The notes: generated by a model from the letters alone, not told the origin. DNA of 64,000 nucleotides from Cheilinus undulatus (GCF_018320785.1 NC_054867.1:29763855-29827854); one strand, 5' to 3'. Shown: positions 1-15,200, counted from the stretch's first letter. Made by a program: numbers and translations.

Positions 1-263
1 ATGGTAACATGTCTAGATAACGTTACCTTTTAATTAGTTGTCGTTAAATAAAAAGTAGCACATTCAGAGATTACTTTTGACAACATTATGACACCAAACA
101 GGTTTTTTAAATGCTCCCTTGCATGTTACCCCCTTTTATGTTTATAGTAAAATATGCAGCATTTGTTGACATATTTCCTTTTCTCTCTCCTGTTAGCAAT
201 ATAGCCTCTTCAAACTGTGACGCATCTCCAGTTGCATCTCTGTCTAGCACACAGACATTCAGC

Positions 264-3200
264 ATGTCCTCGCAGGCTGAAGGGACTGCAGAGCAGGCCC
301 CTGACACAGAAGGACCCTCCTGTTTTTCCTCCTCTGAGAATGAAGCCACACCTGGGAGCGTCTTCACCATCACTATTGGAGCAACCGTGCCCACGGGGTT
401 TGAGCACACTGCTGCTGAGGAGGTCAATGAGAAAATAGGGGTTGATGCACGTATCAGCAAAGATCGTGGTCGTATATACTTTCCCATAACCACTGACAAG
501 CTTTTCCAGGTATTGGGTTTGATTCAGTGCTTGCTTCATTTCCTCTAGATTTCAAATTGCATTATATGTTTGGTAATAGTTGTAATGACGACTTCTAAAG
601 TTTGACTTTTGAGGAAGAGGACTAAAGAAGCTGTATTTTTTTGCTGAATTCTCTTCCTTAGGTCCATCTTCTGAGGTCTGTGGACAACCTGTTTGTTGTG
701 GTTCAGGAATATGATCATTACCAGTTCAAAGAATCAAAGGTAACCTACAGCCAGCTTAATCTGTTAGACCTAGTGTTACTTTTGTCTAAAAGGTGATAAA
801 TACTGTGTTTCATGCAGGAGGAGACTCTGATGGAGTTGCAGCAACTTGCCTCTAAACTTCCCTGGTCTAATGCATTGGAGGTTTGGAGACTTAATCGCAC
901 CTTCAAAAAAAAGAAAGGCTACAGGAAAGGAGGAAATGGCTCCAAATTAAAGCCCAGTAGTGCCACTGATGTGCCTGTGCCTGACACTGAGCAGCAAGAA
1001 CTGGCAGCTGAAAGCCAGATGAAGATGGAGGGCACACCTGATGTGGAGAGTGGCACTCAGGAGTCTGAGGAGGCTGCACCTGAGGCAAAAGTCATTAAGT
1101 TTCGTGTGACGTGCAACAGGGCTGGAGACAAACACAGCTTCTCCTCTAATGAGGCAGCCAGAGACTTTGGTGGGGCTGTGCAAGAATTCTTCCAGTGGAA
1201 AGCAGACATGACAAAGTTTGACATAGAGGTAGGAATTCTTGTTTCGACTGGACTGACGCAAAGTGAATACCATTACACAAGCCAAAAACAACTCTGGTCT
1301 GTTTAGAAATCTATGCTTATTATTAGTTTAAGGAGAAACAAAAGGAACGATAAAACTTAGTTGAGCAACATTTTCCAAAATGTGTTGAAGTAGCATCGCA
1401 GGTCTTCACAGCCTGAGGTGAGGTTCTTGCTTTTTTTCTTTTTTGTTTAAGCAACAGTCAAAAAAAATAGCGATAAATCTTGACTGTTTTATGTAACAAC
1501 ACAACCCAGCAAGTCTATACCAGAGAAGCTGAATTAGGATATTTTTTCAGTCTTGCCAAAACAGCTATTACAAATCCCATTGGACAGGGGTGAACTTTCC
1601 TTCAGTTGTGAAGATAAAAACGGGTGTACAGTAACTAATGTTAATGAAATGTTTGGTACTTTTTTGATACGTTTCAATGGCATTGTGCTTATAAATTACA
1701 CAATCTCGGTTATTTTTGTCAAAATGCATAGCTTTCATGTAATGTCATACATCTTTTGAATTGCCCGCCTAGTAGGCAAGAAACACTTCCTTCTGCTGTC
1801 CACGGCAGAGAGGCTCCAGTCTCAAATGTAAACATGAAATCCATACTTCTCATTCATTTAAGAAACAAAAGAGCAGACTTCTTCTGATCTTGTCAGAAAG
1901 TGTTGTGTCAAATTGAGCAAAAAATGACTGCCTTAATAACCATTACTGCTCCAGAACAGTGACTGAAATGACAGCTAAATCAGGGCAATTTCAAGATGAC
2001 TCTGTAACGGTCCCGATGGCCAACCAACACTCAGCCTGAGTGCTCAAACTTTGCTAGTGAAGTCGGGTTGGACTTACAAATGTCATACAATTTTCCTATG
2101 AAAAGTCTAAACATGGAGGCATGGAGTCAGATCTATTGTTTCATTTTCATGTCTCAAAAAGCTATAAATAGTGACAAAACTGCTGGCAGAACTAGCAGTT
2201 AGATTACAATAAATACGCCATGTAAGCTGGAGGTTCACAGGTATGGCTATATCCTGTTTCTGTATTTTCTTTTTTTATGCTAACTGACAGTTTACAAAGG
2301 AAAAACTGCCCCAAATGTGGGGGTACTGCTCATTTCTGCTCTCACTCTGTGTGCTGCCATATGACAAAAACATCAAACATGCGGGAAATCCCTCTGACCT
2401 GTCAGCTGGTTCGGCCATGGTCGGACTTCCAATTGAGTTGTGCGACTCAGATTTGAATCTGAATCGGCTGAAAATCAAAGCAGCATTACTTACTCAGTGG
2501 CATCAAAAGTACATAAATCTGTCTGTACTTTTGTTGACTTTATTGTCCAGTATAGGAGACAAATTCTACGCTAAATATACGTAAACCTCACTAAATTATG
2601 GTTTTAGGAAGGACTTTGCGCTTTAAGTGATTGAAATAGTGTCTCAAGTATAAAAGTCAAATGTGCTCAAAACTCCTTGTTTATCTAAATATCTGTTTTT
2701 CTGAACTTGTGAGGTTATGTTAACATAATATTATGATTTGAAGAGGAAAGATTTAAAAGCCTGTGCTGAAGCTCCACAAATTGTTAAGTTGTGACCAGTC
2801 TCCTAAGCTCTTTGTGCCTTCTAGGCCGATACATCAGTCATGTGATTGACAGCTATGAACAGTATTGAAAAGTGCAGAAGCTGTCATAAAAAAAATCTGT
2901 TTCAATAGATGGGGTTAACAGGAGGGGGAAAGCGAAAGCTCCTGCATCTTGTCTAAATTGCACAAATACGAATGCAATATTTTAAGTATTAGAAGGCTGT
3001 GCAATAATGCTGTGTAGGAGTTTACTTGCAATTTTTGTAACTTAAAACCAAAAAGTTCCCATTTGATTTCTAGGACTTCTGTTTTTGTTTTTCTGATATG
3101 ATTGGATTTTTACCAGCATTATTGAAGGTATAATAATGGGGTGTTATGACAAACCTTATGATAACCGTTGTTAATTTGTAATCACTCTCTCTGTGTTCCT

Positions 3201-6200
3201 GTGCTGTAGGTGTTACTAAACATTCACAATGAAGAGGTTGTGATTGGCATCGCCCTCACAGAAGAGAGTCTTCACAGGAGGAACATCAGTCACTTTGGAC
3301 CCACTACACTGCGCTCTACCCTGTGCTATGGCATGCTCAGGTAACTCGATCACTCTGTTTTCAGCAGGTACAAAAACACCCATTGACAACACACACTGGT
3401 AAACAATTTTTTTCAGTCTCCCCTGCACAGCTCAAGGAGTAAGATTTTCAGGTCATGTTTGCACCTTTAAATAAACATAGAATGAGTATTATAAGTTCAA
3501 ATCTATAGCTGCAGACACTTACACAGTAAAATAAAATCTGTATCAGTAATGCCACTCAGTGTTTGAATGTGCCACAGTTTTTATGAGGATGCTTTTAAGA
3601 TCATGAAAATGCTTCAAGTGAAAGATAAAATAGAACTTTATTTTTTTGAAACTCTTGCTTCAACATTACAGTTCAAAAGTGTAAAGAGAAGGAGAATCAA
3701 AAACTAGATTTTAAGATGGTAAATGTATAAAGGTGACCTCAGAAGAACTATACCTAAAAAAGAGTACCCAGAGGTATAGAGGTATTGGTAATTGGTTAAG
3801 TAACAGGGCAAGATAAGTATAACAGTAATGATATTCTAGCCAACAATTACATAAAAGAATACATTTTTGGCAGTAGTATTGACAGTTCAGACAACAGCTC
3901 TGTTTATTTAAGCTCCAGGTGATGACCACATTGATTATACTACATAAAAATAAGTAGTTACAAAATTGACAGGTGTATTGATGGTTCAGACAAAGAATGT
4001 CAATATTTATGCCACTAAAACAAGTTTTCTTAACAGATTTATGTTATTATGAAAAAGTTTTGGTCATGAACATGTTTCAACGTTTGATCCTCATATGACT
4101 CATGTAATGAAAGGCATGTTCACCTTGGAAAGCTACCAATTACACAGAAGAATGGGGAAAAGCATTCAACAAAAACACAGCAGTTGCTACAACACACTCT
4201 CTCAAGCAGACTTGAATTTAAAATGTTTGCTGTCTTCTACTCAAAAAAGACACATGAAAAAAGAAGGCCTAAAAATGATGATGATAACAACAGGAACTTA
4301 ATTTATAAAGCAACTTTAAAAAGAGATGTTTACAAAGTGCTTTAACAATCCGGCCACACTGAGAGAGGTGAAGAGACGGTGGCTCTAAAAAGTTTGCGCA
4401 CCCGTGTTACAATGCAACATTTATGCAGTTTAGAAAATTTGGCAAGAATCTCTTCAGAAATTTTTCTGCCTAAAAATGTAACTTATGACAAATACAGTTC
4501 AAAAGAAAAACAGCAAAATATTTAAGAAGAGATTGCACACAGAAATGAAAATATTCCACTAAAAACAAATGCTACCAGGGTCAAAATTATTAGCCCCCCT
4601 GGCACTAATAGTCAACAGCGTCTCTTTTTTGCTGGCTAACAGCCTACAGTCACTTATTATCATTTTCGACTCAAATCTCTCCAGCTCCTCCAGATTTGAT
4701 GGTCTTCTGGCATGGACTTTCATCTTCAGTTCACCCAATAGATTTTCAATGGGATTTAAGTCGGGGCTTTGTGCAGGCCACTCAATAATGCTCACATTGG
4801 TCTTTTAAAGGTAGTTCTTCACCAAGGGTGATGTATGTTTTGGGCCGTTGTCATTCTCAAAGAAAAAGCAACAGCCCAGACTCAGTCTTTTTGCTGACTG
4901 CCTCAGGTTTTCTTTCAAAATCTCCACATATCCTTCTTTCTTCATGGTTCCTTCCACCTTGACAAGGTTTCCAGTTTCAGATGCACTGAAGCATCCCTAC
5001 AGAATAATCCTCCCACCACCATGTTTTACTGTGGGGACAGTGTTCTTTGGGTGACACGCCTCTCCCTCCTTTCTCCAAACATCACCACCGTCTCTACGAC
5101 CAAGAGCTCTGGTTTAGTTTCATTTGACTACAGGACATGTTTTTATTATTCATAATCTTTTTCCAGGTTGTCCTTAGCATACTTCAGTCTGGCTTGAAGG
5201 TGTTTCTTCTGCAGAAGTTGAGTTTTTCTTGGTCTGCAACATTGCAGTCCACTCCTGTGCAGGGCTCTAATGATGGTCTTCTTTGAGACTACACTTCCTG
5301 ACTTGGCTAAGTCATTCACTAGTGTCTGGGGAGTTGTTCTGGGCTCTTTAGACACATCTCTCATTTGTTTTCTTTTGAGGGTCTGTGAAGTTGTTCTCCT
5401 TCTACCTCTGTCAGACTTGTTCTGTTCTGTACTGTACGGCTCTCATTGAATTTCTTTATTATACATCTCACTCCAGTGTTTGAAACTTGGAAACACAGTG
5501 CTAACTTTGTATATCCTTCTCCAGCTTTGTGAGCATCAACAATTTTTTTTCTCAAGTCTAAACTGATTTCTTTTGGTTTTGGCATGGTGCCTTCTCAAGT
5601 GACAGTCTAACCTCTTTCTGAGGCTTTTATACTGTGTGTAAACTGGGAAACAACCCCTGGTTTTAACTTGATTTTACAAGCTTTGAGCATTGCAAAGTTT
5701 AGGCACATCATTGATCAACAGTGGTTTTTGCTATGGCCCGACTAAAAGGTCAGTTCTAAAGGTGGCTGATAATTTTGACCCTGGTAGTTTTTGGTTTTAA
5801 TGAAATAACTTTGTTTCTGTGTGCAAATAAAATAATGTAAGAATCAAAAATAAAACTAGGATGTTTGTATTAAAAACTCTTCACTCTTTTAACAGCACTT
5901 GGGAAATACTTGAGAAAAACTGAAAATTTTATAGGGGGCTAATAATTTGGTCCTCATCTGTGTGTAAAGAGTGCATTCAGAAAGGATATAGACCCCCTTT
6001 TCAGTTTCGTTATTTTGCCGCCTGATGCTACAGTCAAAATTTTTTTTCATTAATCTACACTCAGACTCATGACAAAGTGAAAACAGAATTTTTGACTTGT
6101 TTGCAGATTTATTAAAAAAAAGAACTACAGTATTACATTGACATAAGTATTCAGGGCCCTTGCAAAAACTGTAAATTTAGCTCAGATTCCTCCCATTTCT

Positions 6201-9200
6201 CTTGATCTTTTCTGAGATGATTCTACACCTTCATAGGAGTCCACCTGCAGTTAATTGAACTGATTGGACATGATTTGGAAAGGCATGTGCCTCTCTATAG
6301 AAGGCCTCACATCTGACAATCCATATCAGAGCAAAAACCAAACCATGAGATCAAAGGAACTGCCTGCAGAGCTCAGAGACAGGATTGTTGCAAGGCACAG
6401 ATCTGAGGAAGGCTGCAGTTATTATGTTGGTATGAAGGTTCCCAAGAGCACAGTGGCCTCCATAATTCTCAATGGAAGAAGGTTAGCACTGCTAGGACTC
6501 TTCCAAGAGCTGGTCACCTGGCCAAACTGAACAATCAGAGGAGAAGGGCCTTTGTAAGAGAAACAGCCAATAACGTGATGGTCACTCTGACTGAGCTCCA
6601 GAGATCCTGTATGGAGATGGGTTATCACTGCAGCCCATCACCGGTCTGAGCTTATGACAGAGTGGCTAGACAGAAGCCTCCCCTCAGTGCAAAACACATA
6701 AAAATCTGCTTGGCTTTCACATGGAGTCTTTTTTCCTAGTTTGAAATCCTGCCACGCAGGGTTTTTCTGTCGAGTCTGCATGTTCTCCCCTTGCATTCTC
6801 TTTTGATACTTTGGCTTTCTCCCCAGACCAAAGACATGCATGTTAGGATAAATGGTGTCTCTAAATTGTGTGTAGGTGTGTTGATGAGAGTACTTGTCTG
6901 TGTCTGTATGTCAGCCTTGTGATTAACTGGTGACCAGCCCAGGTTGTACCCCACCTCTTGCCCAATGACAGCAGGGATTTGCACCAGTCTCCCCATGACC
7001 CCAAATGGAATAAGGGGTTTCAATAATGGATAGATGGATCATTAACTCAATCTATGTCATTGTCAGTATTATATTTATGTCCCTTTGAATAAATGTGTGC
7101 CTTGTCTATACCTAGAAAAGAACTCTTTTGTATATAGTTTTCTTAAGAAAATATTGATCAGGTCTGATTTAAACAACCAGTCAGGGTCAACTTGAAACTT
7201 TTTATCTTTAGTGGGGTGGTAATTGGCTCTCAGTGCTTCTGTCCTCTGAGTCACTTTAGTGACAGTGGTCAGATGTAAATATTCATATTACAACTTTCAT
7301 TAACCTTTAACAGAATGGGTCTAGACACAGGGAATAAAAGACACAGTGATCCTAAACAAAAAAAAATATTCCCAAAACAAGTTATCAGGGCTGTCACATT
7401 TTATCCATCTGCAATAACATGTGACTAAACAGACTGTGGGATGATGTTCCAGCATGACTGAATTTTGGCATATCCAAGCACATGCTGCCAAGTGTTTTCA
7501 CAGTTGCCAAGAAAAAATGATCTCTGAGAAGATAAATGTTTGACTGATGGATCAGTGTTTATTTTAAGGAGTAACACCATGGAAATGAAACACTCCTCTA
7601 AGTAACATTTTCCATTAAGCTAAGGACGTACGTTTACACTGTCTTAAGAATTAAAAGCAGGTCTTGATGTGGACATCTTAATTAAACATTTTTGTCTGAA
7701 ATGATTTATCAACAGAGGTGATATCAGAAATTTTTCTGGGTCAGTTTCCTGTTGTGTTTCTGTAAAGAGATGTTTGAAATCATGTGCAATTTCCCTGCTG
7801 TCGACAGGTCTTGCCCAAAGACTGGTGTAAGTTGTTCTTGATCAGATTAATTATGTTTGTTGACTCTAGTTCAGGCATTTAATACATTTAGGTCAACTTC
7901 CCTAGTAGATGCAGCAGTAAGGTTGAAATAGGGACGGTTGACAGCAAAGACTGCTGTAAATTGATGTATCATAAAAGGAAAACAATGGTTTATGGTGTGT
8001 ACAACAGAGACAGTTAACCTGAATTAGTTTAATTGTCCATTTAGACAAACTGTACTGAAGTTAAGTCTGTTCCACCCCAAGTTCCACACCTCATCTCATT
8101 TAATCTGTTTTGACAAGCAAGACAGTTTAATAATCAGGTCACAATGTGGTTAGTTTCCTAAAGAAGATCTCTATTTGTTCAGAGGTTCATTCACGTTTAA
8201 TCCAAAGTAAACCTAACATCACATTTCACATTTCTCATCAGGTACATACGCTGGATCTTACCAAAATGAATACAATGAGAGGCGTGTGACACAAGTCAAA
8301 ACAGTGTGACACAAAGCTAATAATAGCACAAAAACAAGAGCTGGAGACATATCAAGTATTTCACATCCTGAGATTGTTTATAGTATCAGCCATAAATAAA
8401 GATGTTAGGGGATGATAGGTGAAGTTTGAAGTGATGTAAATCTAAAAAGTTTGTTTTCTTGTTTCATAAGGGAAATTTGTTGTAGCCAGGCAGAGCTGTT
8501 TCCGCAGGTGAAAGAGGGGGTGATTGTAGATGTTGTTAATGATCACTTTTACTCTTTTTAGAATACATTTAGTTATTAGAACTGAACTAAAACTAAAACT
8601 GTAAAAAATGTAATCAAGTATATATTAAAGGGTATGAATTAAATGAGAATAAGATCAGAAATTCATCACTTCATTTTAGGATGAACTACCTAACTTCCTG
8701 TCGGCCTGATTTTAGTTTCTGAGATAGGTTACTGCTGTGTGAACAAGATTGCTCCCCATCTGTTCATATTTTTTGGTTCTTTTTTGCTTTTATTTTTTTA
8801 TGTCTTATATAAGTACCTTTGTGAAACCTGTGCCAGACATGTATGTTGGATATAAAAGTGAATGAGGCAAAGTTTGTCATGATGTTTGGTCAGTTTTCTC
8901 TTTTTCAGATTTTCTGTTTTTAATTTTCTTTCTACTTTTAACCTAAAGCATTAACGTCTGCTCTGCCCATTTTGTATTTTACGCCTTGATTTGATTCTTA
9001 TTGCCCCTTTATCTCTTCTTCTATTAATTGACTTTTAACTTTTAACCCCTCCCTCCACTTTTTTTATTGTTTTACCTCTTTTTGATTTTATGTTTGTTTC
9101 TGATTTTTATAATTATTTTTGTTACTCTTATTACCTCACCGTTTCTTCCTTTTAATTGTTTTATTCAGATCTAATAAACACAACCTGTTTTTTTTCCTGT

Positions 9201-12200
9201 TTTTTCTGTTCTCTTTTGACTTCTATTCCATCCCTTCATCATATCTGTTATGCTCTTCTCTGGTCTTTAGGTCTTTTTATGTTGTAGGGTTCCTGTGTTG
9301 CCTGGGTTTGTCTAGGTTATTCTGGGTTTTTATTTTCATTGCCTCCGCCAAGGAGGTTATGTAATGGGGAGGGTTTGTTAGTTTGTTCGTTTGTTAACAA
9401 CATAACTCAAAAAGTTATGGACGGATTTTGATGAAATTTTCAGGAAATGTCAGAAATGGCATAAGGAAGAACTGATTAGATTTTGGGAGTGATCTGGATC
9501 ACCGTCTGGTTTCAGGAATTTTTTAAAGGATTCTGTACTATTGGGAGATAGGGCTAATTGCGGAGGTCTGCGCTCTTCGAGTGCTTTTCTAGTTCTGGAT
9601 GTTTTTATGTTTCTGGGTTTTTATTGTGTCTTTCTGTTTATTATTATGTATCCCCTGGGTTATGATGATGTTGGGGTTACAGTGCTGGCTGCATGTTTCA
9701 TGTGTTCCTCTGTTGTTGGTGTTTCTCTCTCCTGTTGTGATGTCATCCTTGTGTTGTGTTATAATGCTCTGTCTTATTTGTGATTTTGATTATTGTCAAA
9801 GCACTTTGTAAACCCCTGTTTTTAAAGGTGCTATACTGTTATTATTGCCAAATGTCAATAAAAACACAGTTATGAGAAATATTAGAAATATTAGCTCTAA
9901 TGTGGCTCAACTTGACAGTAGACATCTGTAATTTGGATAAAGTCCATCATTCCTTAAGGTTAATATGATCAGGCTCTGAAGAGTTGGTGCAGGCAGTCTT
10001 TTTTAAATAAAATGTCATGGTGCACTGATGTTAAATTCATCCTTTTTTGTCTGTTGACAGACTGTGCAAACCTCAGGCATCAGATATAATCCTTGATCCA
10101 ATGTGTGGGACTGGAGCCATACCTTTGGAGGTGAGACAAAACTTAACTGTTATAGCATTATTCACATGAAAAGTATTCCTAACAGGGACAAAACATAAGG
10201 CAAAGGTAATCTCCTGGATTACTTTAGGATTTCTTTATTTTACTATGATTACACTATCATTTACCTCACTGAAAAACCCAGGGATGGAAAGTAACTAATT
10301 ATATTTTCTCAGATTACTGTGATGGAGTTTAAAGGTTAAAATGCATAATTTTACACCTTCCTAAGTCTAATTCGGAGGGGAAGTATTCTATCTTACTTCA
10401 TTTTATAAAAAAGCATCCATTACTGAGTAAAACAGTAACAAAAAAGAAATCAAAACAAAGAGCTTCAAGTTTTCTGTTAACATGAAACTGTCCAGTAGTT
10501 TAAACTGGATTAGATGACAGTCAGTAGCACATAGAGAGAGAATGATTCAATTTGACATCCAAAAACAACGGTTACATTTGAATTTATAATGAAGGTTGGA
10601 CTTAATCTTATCAACCTGGTTGGACTCCTTTATTGCATAACACTCCTGCGTGTCAAAAGCAGCTACTCTGTACTGTGAGTAAACTTTAAATGAAATACTT
10701 TTTCCTTTACTTTTACTGGAGTGGATTTATAGACCAGTAATGTAATTTCTACTTAAGTCAATTTTAACCACAGTAACTGTTCTTTTACATGAGTAAAATA
10801 GTCTTGTATTCTTTCCACCTCTGAAAAACTACACAGTAAGCGCAGAACACTGCATAGATGATAACCTCATGAGCACAATTGCAGACTGAAGACTTCAAAT
10901 GTTAAATGACTAAAGAGTAAAAAGAAATCTGTACTCTTTTACTGGAGAGGTTTTTTAAAGTACATGTTCACTTTTTTATCTCTTTTATTTTCAGTAGAAC
11001 TCATCTTTGATCAAACATTTCCTCTAATCTGGCCTCTTCCTCTGACTGTCTGTGTTTATATAAAAGCAAACTATTTCTGAAGAGACTCAGCCTGTGGCCT
11101 TCTGGACATCATCAGTATGATTTGCTGAGTGCTTTGGGGAAGTAAAGTTAATCCGTGGTGGTCTTGACATCACAGAGGGAAACCAAGGACAGATTACTAA
11201 TTCTTGGGGCTTTTTCTTCTTCAGGGGGCCATCGAGTTCGGCAGTTCATTCTACATTGCCGGCGACAACAACGACATGGCAGTGAACCGCACAGTCAATA
11301 ATATTTCTCACATTCAAAAGCGGAGGGCAGACAAAAGCAGGTGAGAGGCTGAGATTTAAGAGAAATGGCTGGTGAAGTTTATGGTCACTGTAATTTGAAA
11401 TGAACTTAAAGTAATCGTTGGATAATTTCACAGTGTCCCTGGATTACCTATTGACACGGTGCGTTGGGATCTGTGCAACTTACCCATGAGGACCAGCTCT
11501 GTTGACATAATCATCACTGACATGCCCTTTGGGAAGAGGTAGAATATCGTATTGATGGGACTTGGTTTATTGGGAACACTGAACATGTTAAAAAGCATTT
11601 CAAATAATTATATAGCACTTATCTTTAAGCTTTTTCATTCAGACACAAGGTAAAATCTCCCCTTTTTTCATAAAGAATGGGCTCTAGGAAGAAGAACTGG
11701 GACCTCTACCCCGCCTGTTTGAGAGAAATGGCACGGGTGTGCAGACCAGGCTCAGGGAAGGCTGTGCTGTTGACACAGGACAAGAAGTGTTTTTCTAAGG
11801 TAACTGTAACCAGATGCCCACGCGGACTGTAAAATGTCACCCAAGATTTCAAAAGAAATTTCCCGGAAAATAAGCTGTGGTAACATTAGACCATTCAAAC
11901 AAGGCACAGAGCCAGAGGCCTGATGGCACCTTTCTTAGAATAAAGTTTTGCGCTATTAACTTAATACAAAGCTTTATGTCAATCTAATACAAGCTCACAC
12001 CTGTTAAGAAACTCACACCTGCCTTCTTCAGTACTCTTAATTCTCAGTAAAAATGATTTGATAAGTACTGTGAAACATTTTGGACTCTGTCCAACACAAT
12101 CAAACCACGCAGATGTTTTAGGCATTTGGGAGCTCTAATTTTTGTGTCATGCCAGTAATAAAAGAAAAAAAAGTTATGTATTTCTTAACATTCTGGAATC

Positions 12201-15200
12201 TTGTTGTCTCTGTTAGCCTGTCTGTTAAGTGACATTTTGTGTCAACAGGAGTACAACTGAAATTTTGCAGGAATTTCCTGAGAAACTGTTGATAGTGAAT
12301 GTTTTATTCAATGTAGCATTTTTAGAAATGCCAAGGTAATGATGATAATATTCATTATTGACAAAAAAGAATATTCAACACTGGCATGCAAACGTGCAGG
12401 CAGCACTGTGTATGATGTAAGTATAATCAACTGTTACAGGTGTTGATGATGCAGCTCCTACGTACAAGTCTTCAGATACTTCGCTATAGGCGTGGAGTAG
12501 TTCTGTGCTCATCAAAGGACAATACGCAGTAAACGGGATGTTCCTTATTCCACCCAACGACAACTGCTTTAGTTTTGATCTCCACCCTTTCATAATTAAT
12601 GACAGTACCTTTTTCACACCTCAGCGAATTTGAGCTAGAGGTGTGTTGAGATTGTATCAAATAGTGCATGATGACTGCACAATAATTCTCACTTCCACTC
12701 GAAAACTGGATAAGAAATTATACAGTGAACACATCAGAAAGACTGCCTGAATCATAGGGAGTGCATTTTTATGGACTTGTATAACATTTACGACTCTTAT
12801 CCCAGTTTTGGTCATATTTGAAATATGGTATTTACATGCACACAGAAAAACCTGGCTATTTATATCCCTGTATAGGTAATAAAAATGTAATATTCAAGTT
12901 TCTGATTACTGCATCTTGTTTGCACAGGTGCTTGGTATGTTAATTGTTTACAGCACACAGCGACAGGGTAGCGTTGCCCCAAATTGTGCACTGCTGTTTT
13001 GCACTTAAAGGAGGTGGTTGCGGTTTGACATCTGTTTTCACCCATTATTAAATTACTTTAACTTGTATTTTATTTTTTTCAAAGAAAATGAACTTATTGG
13101 TTGATTAAAATGTGCTGCTGTTGCCAGTAACACATTAGCTAGCAAAGCTAAAGTTGAGGTTAGCTTGCAAGCTACCATGCTAATGGCACCATATTGTAGA
13201 TTGATAGTTGATAAATCAATTCAGCCAAAATGAAGGCTTTTAAAAAGTATTAATAAATTTTAAATGCAAAACTGTAAGGTCTTAAATTTGTAATTTTTAA
13301 ATTTTATTATGCTATTATTATAGCATATTCATCTTCAGAGGTTGTAGGCTAGTTTTTCTGCTTTCATTTTTTTTGTATCAAACTGGAGTTGTTTTTAACT
13401 CTGCCAGATCTGACCTGAATTCTTCCTAGACTTTTGGAGCTAGATTATTGAAATGAATACAACTCTATAATTGTGAGATATGTCTGATCAGCTGAAATAG
13501 TAAAATGATCACTGACATGTCAGTTCTTTAAAATCAGAAATGATGATTGTAATAATCCTGAAATTGGCAATTGTAGGCTTTTATTGTAGGCTAATTGTAG
13601 GCTTTTATTAATTTATTTATTTTTAAAGGCAGTGCTTGTAAATAGGGATTTCAGATTTTAGGATAGCTACTTTTAGGCCTTATAATTAAAAAATAAGACC
13701 TTCCCTTCAGCTTCCTTATGGTATCTGATTTTTTTTTCTCATAGACTAATCTCAAAATGCTCCAAGGAAGCTCAGTTTCCAGACTGCAATAAAAACTACC
13801 ATTGGCATTTCCTTTTTTCCTCACATTTTTGTCTTACTGTCAGCACAAAACATGCACACAACTCTGTCATTAATGTAGCCGATTAAAAACTTAAGATGTC
13901 ATAGTTCTTAAATTGTATGTAAAGCATCTTTTAAAAGGTCCAAAACTTATTAAATCCAATGTCAGTTTTTCTGTATACTCTGGTTATGGATAAGTTCAAA
14001 TATAGCCTAGATTATATTTAAGTTATAGCTTACAGCAGTTTGTATGCTGTAACATTTAAGATGGTGCAGCAGCTGAGATAGTTTCAGTGTAGGCTTAGGA
14101 AGTTGTACCTTTTGCCAAACTCTTAGTAGGTGTCAAATTCCCGTAAAACATGCTTGCCGTGGAGATGGTCTTTGACGGTGGATAACCTGGAGGGTGACGA
14201 GGAGCTGATGATTTTACTGGCTGTTTGATGTCAGCAGTGTGAGTGATTTCATCATTCGCTCTTATCCTTATTTATGCTGGCTCTTGGTCTAGGGTGTAGG
14301 CCTTAGTTGTCACCTAATCAAAATGCTTTGTCATGCTTTACCAACACTTACTGTGCTGTTTGAGCATTGAGCAGTAGGAAGAAATTATTTAGAGAATCAG
14401 ACACAAGAGACAGCAGGGTAACAAACACTGAATTAAAGATGCCTTTTATAGATTGGTCAGATACAGTGAAAATGTCATATGTGTGACAATATTATGGTTA
14501 TCCAGCGGCTTGTTTGTTTTTATGTATATTTATATTTTTGCATGTTTTGATTTATTTAGCTTTAACAAGCATGTGTTTTCTCTATTCAGATGTATCGGCT
14601 AGATTAATCAGGACAAACTGTCCAATGTAGTGTTAACATACAGAATTCAGAACCAGACTTAAAGGGAGTGATACATGGTGTTAAAAGTCTAAGTGGGGCG
14701 CGGATTTGGCTCAGTGGGTAGTCGTGGGATCGATACCCAGTCTCAGTGTTGTTTTGATATGTGTCTCCCCCTACTACCTTCCTGTGTTTCCTGTCTCTCT
14801 TCAACTGTTCTATCACAAAAGAGGCAAAAAGCCTCAAAAATGATATTTAAAAGTCCAAGTAATGCTGTACTCTAGGTCAGTCTGCCTCTTGTCTACCAGA
14901 GTATTCTGTCCAAACTAAATAACCGTTCTGTGTATTACAGAAGACAGTGAACTGCAACCAAACACACTGTTCATGTTTCCTGGTGTACATTGATAGTTTA
15001 AGCATTTATTAGAACAAGAGTTCAGATTTATTGCTAAGTCATTTTTCTTGGCAGTGAAGCACATAGTCTCGGTCTTTTCATGTCTTTTTAAGCTCCAAGT
15101 TGTTTTTTCTTAAGTCTCTCCACTTTGTCACAAGAGTGCCACTGATATTGGCTTATGATCAAGGAAACATGGTAATAGTTCCTGATTTGAAAAAGACTGG

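Larger units (their letters stand above)
3341..10060 (+). other. THUMPD3 intron 4, repeat-rich (6.7 kb)
   Basis: The largest THUMPD3 intron. It holds two Tc1-like elements and a LINE-type tail stacked from about 4378 to 7045, then a 'cctccgcc' repeat at about 9338-9595 and a retrotransposon-like tail to about 9850. The stretch 7046-8880 shows nothing recognisable. 8890-9330 is strongly T/pyrimidine rich on the + strand. Confidence 0.8.

Noticed and set aside
107..499. 130-codon - strand ORF
   Set aside because: It is antisense to the first THUMPD3 coding exon, whose + strand reading matches the family across all splice joints.
9119..9364. 81-residue hydrophobic, Phe-rich ORF that looks membrane-spanning
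   Set aside because: A by-product of T-rich DNA reading as Phe/Leu/Ser. It runs into a repeat and lies in an intron.
14695..14760. tRNA gene
   Set aside because: A- and B-box-like sequences exist, but the anticodon region is missing and the unit is flanked by a target duplication: a SINE.
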